A model generated the notes under the pieces. It searched no databases and had not been told where the DNA came from. It saw only the letters and a list, made by a program, of their open reading frames with translations. The position numbers and the translations under genes were made by a program. Below, piece by piece: positions 1 through 10,260 of a stretch of DNA of 64,000 nt (positions are counted from its first letter, which is position 1; the number at the start of each line of letters is the position of its first letter). Origin of the DNA: Diadophis punctatus similis (taxonomy: Eukaryota; Chordata; Lepidosauria; Squamata; Dipsadidae); contig JALIGW010000001.1 in assembly GCA_023053685.1 (NCBI GenBank), forward strand, positions 50,573,859 through 50,637,858, given 5' to 3'.

Positions 1-1286
1 TTGATGTCACTATGCGCCCGTGTGTCAGCCTGGGGAATGTGGTCTTGGAGACCATGTAACCATTTAAGGGAGGTCCGGCAAAAAAAGGACGCTGTCGTTG
101 ATGCTCTGACCGCCCATGCAGCCGCTTGGTGGTTCCGTTGGAGAATAGATTCCACGCGGCGTTCCTCCGGACGCAGGAGGTCATCTGGGTCCCCTGGGAC
201 AGGGGCATTAGAATACAGAGCCAACACAGGTGGATCGACGTCTGGAACTGGCAGGTGCTGGGCCAGGCGAGAGGAAACGTTAAAGTAACGTTTGTCCAGG
301 TTCGTGGGTGAAGGCCCCGAGGCAGGAGATTGCCATTGTTTTGTCACTGCCTCGACAAATAAATTTGGAGTTGGGATCACTTCCATAGGAGAAGTGGAAG
401 CCTCCCCAAAAATGGGATCCCCTTGATCCGGTGTGGTCTGGGGGTCAGCTGCCGATGACGGAATGTTGGCCGTCGCCCTGGCCTTGTGTAGCAAGGAACG
501 GAAAAGGCTGGGGTGGAAAAGGGCAGTGGAAGTGGAGGGTTCCGGGGCCAAGTCCTCGTCATCCGACAATTGAGGGTGGAGGTGGTCCCCACCAGCTGGT
601 AATTCATCGAGTTCCCCCTCCTCCCGTTCTAGGTCCCCGGCTGGAATGGGGGAGCTATGCATGGAGTAGTCGTCGGCGTCCATCTCGTCTGAGGAGACAG
701 GCGCAGGGACTGCAGGAGGTGAGGCGACTCTGCGTGGAGCGGGGGGAGGCTGAGAAGGACGCGCCATGGCCTTGACCGCTGCCTCGATGCCGCGCTGTAT
801 GGCCTCATTCATTCTGTGCTGCACCGCAGGGTCTTCCAGCGGATCTGCATGGGCGCTGGGGATGGACCTGCACTGAGCGTCTGGATCTGAGGCCTGAGAG
901 GCACCCCACACGTCGCCCTCCCGCAGGTGGATATTGGAACCATCCAGGGAGACATGGTCAGGTGAGTGTCTCTGCCTGGGTCCCTGGTCCCCTGCCAGTG
1001 GCCCTCTGGGAGGATGCCCTGGTGTGCCATGGGGGCGTGGGGTGCCATGGTGGGGTGTCTCATATTCCCCTGATTGCTGCTTGGAGGTTCCCTTAAAATT
1101 GTCCCCCTTGGAAGAAGCCTTAGAAGACTTCTTAGTCTTGGTAGGGGGTGTGGTGTGAAGGGGGGAACGCTCCCTGCAGTCATTGGTGGTGCGTGGCAAC
1201 TGCAAGGATTCGGGGACGGCTTCAGCCGGAAGAGGCCTTTGGGACTTTGATTTGGCCTTCCCCTGCTTGCTCGCACTTTCCGCCAT
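1..1286 (-). CDS. DIRS-type gag-like protein, partial (C-terminus outside window)
   Basis: An open frame of 428 codons runs from ATG at 1286-1284 to the window edge with no stop; I checked every in-frame triplet. An in-frame TAA lies 12 codons upstream at 1320-1322 and no other Met intervenes, so the start is well supported; G follows the ATG. The protein has a Lys/Ser-rich basic N-terminal third (KTKKSSKASSK near residue 50), a Pro/His/Gly-rich stretch, an acidic segment (EREEGELDE) and a C-terminal part from about residue 325 with PTNLDKRYF, SSRLAQHLPVPDVDPP and AVRASTTASFF followed by an amphipathic stretch. The last part matches the general pattern of DIRS Gag, a nucleic-acid-binding structural protein. 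Intactness suggests a young copy. Function is inferred from family resemblance only. Confidence 0.62.
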   Translation of the reverse strand, partial: MAESASKQGKAKSKSQRPLPAEAVPESLQLPRTTNDCRERSPLHTTPPTKTKKSSKASSKGDNFKGTSKQQSGEYETPHHGTPRPHGTPGHPPRGPLAGDQGPRQRHSPDHVSLDGSNIHLREGDVWGASQASDPDAQCRSIPSAHADPLEDPAVQHRMNEAIQRGIEAAVKAMARPSQPPPAPRRVASPPAVPAPVSSDEMDADDYSMHSSPIPAGDLEREEGELDELPAGGDHLHPQLSDDEDLAPEPSTSTALFHPSLFRSLLHKARATANIPSSAADPQTTPDQGDPIFGEASTSPMEVIPTPNLFVEAVTKQWQSPASGPSPTNLDKRYFNVSSRLAQHLPVPDVDPPVLALYSNAPVPGDPDDLLRPEERRVESILQRNHQAAAWAVRASTTASFFCRTSLKWLHGLQDHIPQADTRAHSDI

Positions 1287-1439
1287 TAGAAAAGAAGCCA
1301 GCAAAGTCAGCAAAAAGGTTTATTGTTTGTTGGCGGCAAACTGTGCCAGCCGCTCTTCTCCGCTGCTTCCGACTCGTCTGGAGGGAGGAGGACGCACTGC
1401 GCGTGCGCGCGCTCCCCAGCTGATGGGCGGGCGGCGTGA

Positions 1440-1535
1440 GGGAACCCCGGCGGCGGCTGACGTCAGTGAAGACAGGGACCAATCAGCGTGCAGAGTTTCG
1501 GCAAGCAAGATGGCCACCGGCGACGTCAGCGAAAG
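1440..1535. promoter_or_regulatory. CpG-rich leader with CRE and CCAAT motifs
   Basis: A perfect palindromic cAMP response element, TGACGTCA, lies at 1458-1465. A CCAAT motif follows at 1479-1483 and a second CRE-like half site (GACGTCAG) at 1523-1530. The surrounding 1290-1640 is strongly CpG-rich. The block sits within the leader between the putative start site and the gag-like ATG, so it could be an internal promoter or enhancer of the element. The binding sites are seen; activity is inferred. Confidence 0.45.
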
Positions 1536-2084
1536 CAGCAAACGGCTCTTCGCGCCACTTTAGAAGCGCTCGGGATGGCCCGCCGCCGAAGAAGGCCTGT
1601 CAGGGATTCCCCTGAAGGAACGGCCTAGCGATGTCGGCCTAGCAGATGCAGGAACCTGCTGGGACGGCCGAGGGCACGACGAGAGACGTATGCCGGCTAT
1701 GGGAGGAGCACTCCAGCCGGGGGGGGGTAAGCCGATGGCCGCCCAAGCGCAGGGCTTCTGCGGCGTTTCTACGTTATTTTCTGGCTTCCCCCCACAGTCG
1801 TTGTCAGATGTTCAATCAGATAGCAGTAGTGCCCAACGTGGTGAATCCCAGGGAGGTGTCCACCCCCACCAGGACGTTGGGCAAGCAGCCCAGGCAGCCG
1901 CCTGAGCTGGCTCAACCCAGGGAAGGTGTGGATGATAATGACAGCTGTCACCTGGGGAGACTTAGAATGGCAAGCAGAAAAACTCACTGGTGTAGAACGA
2001 TCAGGATCAGATAGCTGAGGAACTGGCCTCCAAGGATGGAGAAGCACAATGCCCTTTGGCTAAAGACCGAGATTAAAAGAGGGG

Positions 2085-2184
2085 GTGCCAATCTAGGTTG
2101 GCACTATTTATACTTTTTCTAAGACTCGGTCCTATTGGCTAGAGGGCAGATTTAACCCATTCCTTGGAGGCTAGCTCCGCCCAC
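2085..2184 (-). promoter_or_regulatory. Pol II-type promoter of the DIRS-like element
   Basis: On the minus strand, in order: a GC box (GTGGGCGGAGC, 2174-2184), a CCAAT box (AGCCAATAGG, 2131-2140) and a TATA box (TATAAATA, 2105-2112). Spacing is canonical and points leftward to the gag-like frame, with initiation expected near 2075-2080. A 7-bp stem with 6-nt loop (GTGCCAA/TTGGCAC, 2085-2104) lies directly downstream of the TATA box, near the expected RNA 5' end. Confidence 0.6.
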
Positions 2185-2200
2185 TATGGAGAATGCATTG

Positions 2201-3101
2201 TAAAACTCAGATTGAATAAGATTTGATTGCAGCAACAAATACTATTTTTACTTATGCGAGGAAGGATCTGCAATCTCTATTAATTCCTCAAATTCATTTC
2301 AGTTCTGTAACATTTTGGAGTCTAGAAGATTTTTCAGCCCTAAAATTTGAGGGAGAAAGTTGGAAATGAAAGTGGAAAATCCCAGTTGTGTAAAAACAAA
2401 AAGTTTAAATCCAAATGTTATGGAAAATAGGTCAATGTAAGTCCTTAATAATGAATAATGAAATAGCATTATAGGTATCTTCAAGAGGAAGTGTTCTGGT
2501 TAATGAGAGGGCAAATAACATTTTATTCATTTGTTTATATTCTTCTTGAATGAATAAAAATCTGTAGTATCTTTCTCCTTTCTCTCTGAAACTCAACCCT
2601 TAATAGGATATTGCAATTGCTCTGTTAGCATCTTACCTTCCCCACACCATGACTGATATATTGATTGCTCTGTGAAGAATTTAGCAGAAACAAGCCTGAT
2701 ACTTCAGTCTTCGATCTTGCCACCATGTGAATAACACAAATAGCGATTATGATTTATAAGCTTTAAGAGCTTGCACTGGGATTATAGTTTAGCAATGTTA
2801 GCAGGTTGTATATCTTGTTCGAGAAACCGTTGCTTTCCCTTTCCCTTTATTAAATTATTCTAATTACTTTTCAATGTGCCAAGAATTTTCACAGGAGGAT
2901 TCATACAGTGTTGCTTAAAAGTGTAAGCTTCATATTACATAGTATTAAGTGGGGTATTACAGTTATAAGTGCATTTGGCTCGCCAAATTTAACCATGCTT
3001 TAGTTCCTGTGATTCCAATGAGAGAGCACTGCATATATGTTTTGCTCCCTATCAAAATTTACAATTTGTCTACTAAATCAGTATTTTTTTAAACCTGTAC
3101 A
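2201..3101. other. No recognised feature
   Basis: AT-rich sequence with only short spurious frames. I see no repeat family, exon or structured element here. Confidence 0.5.
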
Positions 3102-3210
3102 ACTTTAAGATATGTGGACTTCAACTCCCAGAATTCTGCAGTCAGCATGGGTTGAAGAACGCTGGGAGTTTCAAGCCCACATCTCTTAAAGTAGCTGAGA
3201 TTGAGAAATG
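3102..3210. repeat. Decayed foldback MITE
   Basis: Left arm contains GTGGACTTCAACTCCCAG (3114-3131). The right arm holds a mutated reverse complement (GCTGGGAGTTTCAAGCCCAC, 3161-3180, then TCTTAAAG). This is an old copy of the palindromic family seen intact at 22420 and 29358. Its outer CAG...CTG ends are not recognisable. Confidence 0.65.
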
Positions 3211-3623
3211 CTATAAGAAACCACATGCTGTTCAATGTGGCTCCCAGACAGATTCCATAAGATTGCAGTTGAAGAGTCTCCAGTCACAGCATTTCAGATG
3301 CATGGCAAAATCAGGGGCTGGGAGAGAAAATTATTTCTGATTGCTTGGAGAGAAATGGGAAAGGAAAGCAGGAGTGGTCATATTTAAAGGCAAGCACTAA
3401 GAATTCCGGAGGGATTGGGGAATGCTATGGAAGTTACCAGAAAGTAATGTTTAAGTAATATTTGTCTGTCTGTCAGTCTGTTTGTCTGTCTAACTAAAAC
3501 TATCTAACTATCTAAAAATTGTATATGGCCATTTATATACATAACTCTGGGCAGCTAACAGTTAAAATCTTATATTTGTTTTCATTTTAGATTATCATTT
3601 AGATTTTCATTTAGATTATTAAC
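3211..3623. other. Mostly unannotated, with short (GTCT)n
   Basis: A short imperfect (GTCT)n microsatellite lies at about 3464-3500. GGGCAGCTAACAGTTAAAA near 3549 resembles the 3' part of an old L2/L3-type LINE, too decayed to call. Nothing else was recognised. Confidence 0.4.
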
Positions 3624-3800
3624 AGGCATAAGTGCACCAGCGTGCCTACCATCCCTGTCCTACTGTTCCCATTATTCGTACTCATTTCTTATGCATATAC
3701 TTTACCTGTTTATACTTGTATGTTTATATGTTATGTTCATACTTATAATTGTTTTCTCATACATGCTTGACAAACTAAAATAAATAAAATAAATATAATT
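3624..3800 (+). mobile_element. LINE A, 3' UTR fragment
   Basis: This begins AGGCATAAGTGCACCAGCG, continues CCTACCATCCCTGTCCTA and ends in an AAATAAATAAAATAAAT tail. It is the forward version of the 3' ends on the minus strand at 6000-6150 and 10018-10200. Extreme 5' truncation leaves no coding sequence. The family is a CR1/Jockey-superfamily LINE judged from the coding part at 6162-6767. Confidence 0.7.
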
Positions 3801-4393
3801 TTTTTTGAAAACTAAAAGAATTCAAGAAGGATAAAAGCCATATGCTAATGAACAAATTTTCATCAGGTTGCTGATGAGGAAAAAGTTTTCATTCTCCTCA
3901 CTAAGAACCACTTAATTAGGCTTTTTATATTTCCTGCCTTTACTACTGACAGCTTATCATCTACTTCTGTCTATTTTGTAGGACCTAAAGTGATTTTCTC
4001 TGATCTCTATAATTAAGATAGATTGCAGAAATGAAATCCCCACCACACAATTCCTGCTGAGGTAAATCTTACAAAAGATTCTAAGATAGTTTTACAAAAT
4101 GAAATTCTATCATAGTTTTGTAGACACCACAGTTCTTCCTTGTTGCTTTCCAGGGACCTAGTCTCTTACCTATTACCTATTCTCTCAAACAAAGCCAAAT
4201 ATTTTTTTTTTAATAGGAGTGTGCATTGACTACCCAACCTGGAGCCCTCAATATGTTCTCATTCGCTTTACATTGTTCCAGGAGTAATCAAACGTGACTC
4301 GAGCCTTGAATCTGAAATGTGATTCAGCATAAAAGGAACCCCATTGTCTCATATCTTATGATAGTATTTTTCTGTCAGCAGAATTTGATGTAG
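3801..4393. other. No recognised feature
   Basis: AT-rich, with no supported gene or repeat. Confidence 0.45.
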
Positions 4394-4592
4394 GCTATTC
4401 AGTTTGGTTAAGACATTGGGCTAGAAAGCATAAATGTGTGAGGTCTAGTCCTGCATTAGGCAAATGGTTAGGTTACTGACTCAGTCTGTCATGGCAAACC
4501 ATTCCTGAAATCTTGCTAGAAAAACTGCAGAGTCTTGTCTAGGCAATCATCATAAGTCAAGACTGATGGCATCCAAAGGCACCTAAAAACAA
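4394..4592 (+). mobile_element. tRNA-derived SINE, family 2 (diverged)
   Basis: A tRNA-like head (AGTTTGGTTAAGACATTGGG, A-box region) is followed by a B-box-like GTCTAGTCC. The tail TCAAGACTGATGGCATC/AAAGGCACC recalls BovB LINE 3' ends, as in Sauria-type SINEs. It is the same family, opposite orientation, as 33497-33738 and 42890-43105. The copy is old and both Pol III boxes are mutated. Confidence 0.6.
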
Positions 4593-5850
4593 AAATGCCT
4601 TTAAAATGCCCATATGTTTATGTGGCATAATTTGATGACATTGTCAGTAATAATAGTCCACTCTTTAGTCCAATCTCCTTGCCAAATTTCAAACCGATAT
4701 TGAGTCTATGCAATATCCATAAGGTTAATAATGCCTCTTCCTGTGTGTGATGGAATTGAAGGGGTCGAAGCATAAATAATGATCTTGTTGATGTCTTCCA
4801 CTGAATAAATAAGTGCCTGCTAGACTAGATCACCCAAGTAGTGCAGCTCAGATAAAAGACTAGAAGCAATGGGTTGAATGAAAAGTGCAAGTAACCGTCT
4901 TCTTGTCCATCACCAATTAATCCCACATGCCCTCCAATTTTTGGTTGGAATGATTTATGGTAAGCTACTAATAGCCTGATGCAAGAATCATTATAGTGTA
5001 AAGGTATGGTTTTGATTTCAATATTCTCCCTGCTTTCTATCCTTCTTCCAGGGATTTGACATAAATCGCAAACATTAGGGTTTTTATTATTATTTTCAGT
5101 GCAGCTTTTACTCATAGCACAAAAAGAGCTGTATAGAAGTATAGGGACTACAGCTATTAACTAGAATGAGATGCTTGGAATAGGTGTACTACCATAGGAA
5201 TCTAACATGACCTGTCTCTCCTTCCTTCCTTTATATTTCAGACAGTTCCTCCCAGATAAATCTATGAACTCCCAAGGAACGTGATCTGGAAAAATCTTTT
5301 TATTATATTGCCTTCATAAAATATTCTCCTATTTTATACTATACTATTCTATCCAAAGACCAAGAAAATTTCTCCTTTTGTTCTTGTGAATTCTAATGAT
5401 AGCCAGAAATTGAAATATAAAAGAAATTCTTTTATTATTTCAAAGATTACAGTGTTGAATACTATTGTCAGGTTCCAATTCTTGAGATTCTTTTCATGAG
5501 TTCTAAGCCTGAGGGAAAGCAGAAGAATCTGGGGTCCCCCCCCCTCCCGCTAATTTATATTTTAAAAGCTCCTGCTTGAGTAAGTAGTTTATTTCCAATT
5601 AGCAACAATTGCTCCTCAAATTAACTTCACTGGCTATGATACTGTCACTGTATAAAGCTTTTGACCTTTTCCAGATTTCAGCTTCATCCTCTTTTATTCC
5701 TATTTCTTAAGTGATTTATCTCAAAAACTATTATAGACACAGTTAGAATGAGACTTTTTGATAGTTTGGCAGGAGCTTGGAATTAAACCAGAATTTAGGT
5801 CCAAATGAGAGGGTTTTGCAGACTCTGATTACCAGACTAACAGCTTTCAC
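4593..5850. other. No recognised feature
   Basis: A 96-codon minus frame at 4825-5115 resembles nothing I know and lacks exon-like context. No repeat family was identified. Confidence 0.45.
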
Positions 5851-5983
5851 TTAGCTGGCATGAGAAGAGCACCTATCTTCTAGGGAGAGGTAATCAGGGC
5901 TTCTGCAAAGAAAACACAAAGACATAGGCATTCAGCAACAATAAATTGTTATTGATTGCAAGCAAATCACAACCATCACACTC
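5851..5983 (+). repeat. Unknown ~130-bp repeat, inverted copy 1
   Basis: This aligns at roughly three quarters identity, with small indels, to the reverse complement of 7436-7560. Both share (T)TAGCTRGCATGAG, GCAAAGAAAA and TTATTGATTGCAAGC. An AATAAA lies at about 5939-5944. It could be one end of an old LTR or DNA element; I do not recognise the family. Confidence 0.6.
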
Positions 5984-5999
5984 ACTCCTCATACAAATT

Positions 6000-6785
6000 T
6001 ATTTATTTATTTATTTATTTATTTTATTTATTTGTCAAACATGTATTTAGGATAGTAGTAGTTTGTATAAATATAACATAAGTAAAAAAGTAATGATAAA
6101 ACAGGACAATAGGACAGTAGGACAGGGACGGTAGGCACAGTGGTGCGCTTATGCACGCCCCTTACAGACCTCTTAGAAACGGGGAGCGGTTGACCATAGA
6201 CAGTCTAAGGTTAAAGTTTTTGGGGCTTGGGGAAGAAACCACAGAGTCAGGTAGTGCATTCCAGGCATTGATTACTCTGTTGCTGAAGTCGTATTTTCTG
6301 CAGTTGACTTTGGAGCGGTTTACATTTAGTTTGAATCTATTACGTGCTCGTGTATTGCTGCAGTTGAAGCTGAAGTAGTCATTAACAGGAAGGACATTTT
6401 GGTATATGAATTTATGAACTACATTTAGATCAGATCGGAGGCAATGTAGTTGTAAATTGTCTAATCCCAGTATTTCAAGTCTGGTAGAATAAGGTATTTT
6501 GTTGCGAGCGGAGGAGTGAAGGACTCTTCTTGTGAAATATTTCTGGACTCTCTCAATTGTATTTATGTCTGATATGCAGTGCGGGTTCCAGACAGATGAG
6601 CTGTATTCCAGAATTGGTCTAACAAATGTTTTGTATGCTCTGGTTAGCAGTGTAATATTGCCAGAGAAGAAGCTACGCAAGATTAGATTAACAACTCTTA
6701 GTGCCTTTTTGGCAATGTTGTTACAGTGGGCTCTAGCACTTAGGTCCTCCACTACTAGTTTAACCAAGCTCCCGCATCGGTCATT
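6000..6785 (-). mobile_element. LINE A, 5'-truncated 3' end
   Basis: Read on the minus strand, a C-terminal ORF2 fragment (6767 to 6162) is followed by a 3' UTR carrying the same GTGCATAAG..CACC..GCCTACC string as 3624-3800, ending in an (AAAT)n tail at 6034-6000. It is truncated near 6785, within the region after the reverse transcriptase. Confidence 0.75.
6162..6767 (-). pseudogene. LINE A ORF2, C-terminal fragment
   Basis: About 200 uninterrupted residues, reading on upstream of 6767 without a true start. Family landmarks in order: KTFVRPILEYSSSVWNPH, the conserved block after the reverse transcriptase core; IERVQKYFTRRV; RLEILGLDNLQLHCLRSDL; and SNRVINAWNALPDSVV near the C-terminus. This order is characteristic of ORF2 in the CR1/Jockey superfamily. 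The catalytic core and endonuclease are missing, so it is a dead fragment with a preserved frame. It is probably the same family as 13796-16642, although the two do not overlap. Confidence 0.75.
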
Positions 6786-7435
6786 GGAGGAAATGAATGA
6801 ACAAGATAGAGATTCAGAACAAGAGAATCTTCCAACAAGCTCAGACTTTTCAATGAGCTGTATAATTTTCTGTCATTTCAATTGAACAGTTCCATGCCTA
6901 TTCCTTGAAGCTAATGCAAAGTCCAGCAGGTATTACGCTGTGTAACATTAAAGTGGGGGAAGTGTTCCCAGGTGGAAAAGTAATCATTTTTCAAATAATA
7001 GGTTATCTTCTTCCATATCACAACATCAAGTTTCCCCTTGTGGGTTTTGCACAATTGCTGCCCTGCTAGCCTGTATTCAGGTAATGTAGACTTATTGTGG
7101 CTTATTTTATAATACTTGATTCCTGTTTCAGTCAAAATTCTGTTGTGTTTCAAACATGAAAGACTGCAAAATATATTTCTCCCTTGAGAAGTTGACTCTT
7201 TGGGATAATCAAAATTTGTAAATGGTAGGTAAACCTTTTTCTGGAGTTAACAATAGCAACCAGCTAATTCTTAACCAATTATTTGAAAACTTTATCATGC
7301 AGCAGGGAGAGTTTGGATTGTTTCAAACTGATGAATGGCAATATATTCAGTTAAAGTATGTTTTGGCTGCTCAATTTGATTCAGAAATGTTATTGGAAGT
7401 TGAACAGTGGAAAGAGTTTGAGGATTTGTTTGCAG
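6786..7435. other. No recognised feature
   Basis: Lies between the LINE A fragment and the second inverted-repeat arm. Frames at 6911-7153 and 7222-7488 resemble nothing known to me. Confidence 0.4.
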
Positions 7436-7560
7436 AGTGTGATGTTTGTGGTTCGCTTGCAATCAATAACCATTTATTATTGTTGTAGGCCTGAGTCTCT
7501 GTATTTTCTTTGCAAAGTTACCTCTGCCTAGAAACTAGATGCTCCCCTCATGCTAGCTAA
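7436..7560 (-). repeat. Unknown ~130-bp repeat, inverted copy 2
   Basis: Reverse-complement partner of 5851-5983. Divergence is spread evenly, which suggests two old insertions or one old inverted duplication with about 1.45 kb between the arms, including the LINE A fragment. Confidence 0.6.
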
Positions 7561-7992
7561 ACTATTTTTTTAATGCAGAATGAAAAAGTAAATTTAAATG
7601 ATGCTAACCAGTTGCAGGAACTCAGTGTCCTGAATTAGCATGCCCTATAAACAAAATTACGGGCTAGTCTTTTAAAGGATGCTGAATATGTATTTTAAAT
7701 TTAAAATGAGTTTAATTAACAAAATATTGCTTTCCATGCTTACTGGACATTCCACAAGCTATTTCAAAGGGCTAGGTGGCCACTTCATTATGATGGAAAA
7801 GTTTATTAATGAAAGACATTAACATATGCAGTTTGGCTTCTTATATAATTTTCCTGTTTGAGTTAATATTATTAACTTTGTTGGTATGATGCTGGTATGA
7901 TGCTGGGAAGAGAAAGGTTCACACCTTCAAACTTGAAGTATGATGTTAAATTATATATCAAAGTATGGAATGTATCTGTGAAGAATTCTGGA
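7561..7992. other. No recognised feature
   Basis: AT-rich spacer upstream of the TAA microsatellite. Confidence 0.4.
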
Positions 7993-8478
<486 letters not shown>

Positions 8479-9924
8479 TATTTATGAAGCATGGAATATA
8501 GTTAAAGGGATTATTTTATTACAAAAGAAAAACACTATTAAAGTTGATTCAAAATGAAGACAGTGGTGTCTTGCATAAGAAGCAAGTCCTTCCTGAACCC
8601 TGCCAGGTTATTTTATTATAGCATGTTCAGTTCTGATTTGTGTCTTGCTCCTGAATGGGACAGAACTCATGTTATGGTGGCCAGATGCTACTTTCATCAT
8701 TTTTTCTAAGGCTTTTGCTCCTTTGGACATGTCTATTTCCAAGGAGAAGGGTTACACCACATGCAATGCCCCTTACTTTGACTTGCTGTATGCAATCACC
8801 AATATGCATGAAATTTCAAATATGCTTAATGTGGTTAGCAGCTCTGGAGGTGAACAGAAATATATAAATGTGTTCATGTCAGCAGTCTGGCAACAAATTC
8901 TAAATGTACACAGCTGCATCAAAGGTGAAAGGAATTAACTTTCATGGCATAAACAATAAATAGAGTTGTATGTTCCAGAACTTTATAACCAACTTATACA
9001 TAGATGTCATACAAAGTCCCCTTCTTTCTGTGCAATGATCTGATCGTTCCATATTAAGAATCCTCTAAGGATATTAATTGGACAAGTTATTTGTCATCTT
9101 ATCTAGCTGAAGCAAATGTTATCCAATTTGTTTGAGAAATCTAATTATGTCTAATAAATTCCTTGAATCAGCTAGGATGAATGTTGTTGTGTTTGTACTT
9201 CTCTTTTGGTAAACCTTGTAGTCTCAATCAAGATATAATTAGCAGGGCTCCATAATCTCTATAAATAATGTAGAGTTCCTGAATCATAATTACTTTTTAA
9301 AGGCATGCAAATCATAACCATTGGTATGAAAAAAAATTGATGCATAACTTGCGTTGATAGTTTTACATTAAAGAAAATAATTAGCTCCTTGCAGGTATTA
9401 ATAGAGTGGAATGCTTACTAAATGAATGTTCATATGAAATTGCAATCTATTCTGACATCACTGAAATGACATCACTATCCCTGCAGTATTTAGACATTAG
9501 GCTTGAATGTCTACTAGGATAAAACTTAATCCATATAACCATATGTGCACCAGTTTCTTCCTAAGCTAGGACCATGTATTACCAGTATAAGAGAATATCT
9601 CTTTTCTCCTTTTCTGATTGCATTCTCTATACAGAAATGCCTAAAGGGTCAGTGTTACCTGCAGGATATGAGAACCCTGGATTCAAACCCCTGAATACCT
9701 GAATAGGTTCCTTGACAACAACAGATTCAAAGGTTAACAGCCCAATTGTTAATGGTGGCAGCTGAAATGGTAAATTATAGCCATTCATAAGGATTAAGTT
9801 GGTTCAGTTGATATCTAGCATTTAAAATGGAAATAGGTTTTGGAAAAAAATAGCCAATAATTCAAGGATTTTTTTTCCACTGCATTTTCCATTTTTTTGC
9901 TCCAAATTGTATCTCCCCAATTGT
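8479..9924. other. No recognised feature
   Basis: A 97-codon frame at 8645-8938 has no recognisable domain and no splice-site context I could defend. Treated as non-coding. Confidence 0.45.
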
Positions 9925-9999
9925 TTGTGTTTGTGTTTGTGTTTATGTGTGTTTGTGTGTGTGAGAGAGAGAGAGAGAGAGGGAGGGAGGGAGAGAGAA
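9925..9999. repeat. (GTTTGT)n/(GT)n/(GA)n low-complexity tract
   Basis: Imperfect TGTTTG units pass into (TG)n and then (GA)n and (GGGA)n by 9999. Confidence 0.85.
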
Positions 10000-10017
10000 T
10001 ATGCACTGTAGTGGCTC

Positions 10018-10260
10018 TATTTTATTTATTTATTTTATTTATTTATTTTATTTATTTTATTTGTCAAGTACATGTTGGTAATATACATAGATAAAACATT
10101 GTTTATATACATAAGATGGGTACTGATAAGCGGGAACATTAGGACAGGGATGGTAGGCACGCTGGTGCACTTATGCACGCCCCTTACTGACTTCTTAGGA
10201 ATCGGGTGAGGTCGACAGTGGACAGTCTAAGGGTAAAGTTTTGGGGGGTTCTAATCAGAA
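10018..10260 (-). mobile_element. LINE A, 3' UTR fragment
   Basis: An (ATTT)n tail at 10018-10058 is followed by TTGTCAAGTACATGTTGGTA, GGACAGGGATGGTAGGCACG and GACAGTCTAAGGGTAAAGTT, closely parallel to 6034-6230. Coding sequence is essentially absent. Confidence 0.75.

Larger units (their letters stand above)
1..2200 (-). mobile_element. DIRS-like retrotransposon, 5' part (runs off left edge)
   Basis: This GC-rich block carries, on the minus strand, a promoter-like region (about 2085-2184), a leader of about 0.8 kb and a long gag-like frame starting at 1286. The frame's C-terminal part resembles the Gag/LAP2alpha-like domain of vertebrate DIRS elements, from memory of the family. The tyrosine recombinase and reverse transcriptase expected of DIRS would lie beyond position 1 and are not visible. 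The outer edge near 2200 is a guess from the change in base composition; no terminal repeat could be confirmed. Another retroelement class remains possible. Confidence 0.6.

Noticed and set aside
809..1276. 155-codon minus frame and several plus frames in the left 1.6 kb
   Set aside because: All are shadows, in other frames, of the 428-codon gag-like frame or of its CpG-rich leader.
1775..1800. Pyrimidine tract plus CAG resembling a plus-strand splice acceptor
   Set aside because: It lies in the leader of a minus-strand element and is followed by no convincing exon.
8645..8938. 97-codon frame as a possible host exon
   Set aside because: No recognisable domain, no clear splice sites, and base use like the surrounding AT-rich DNA; cannot be supported without comparison.
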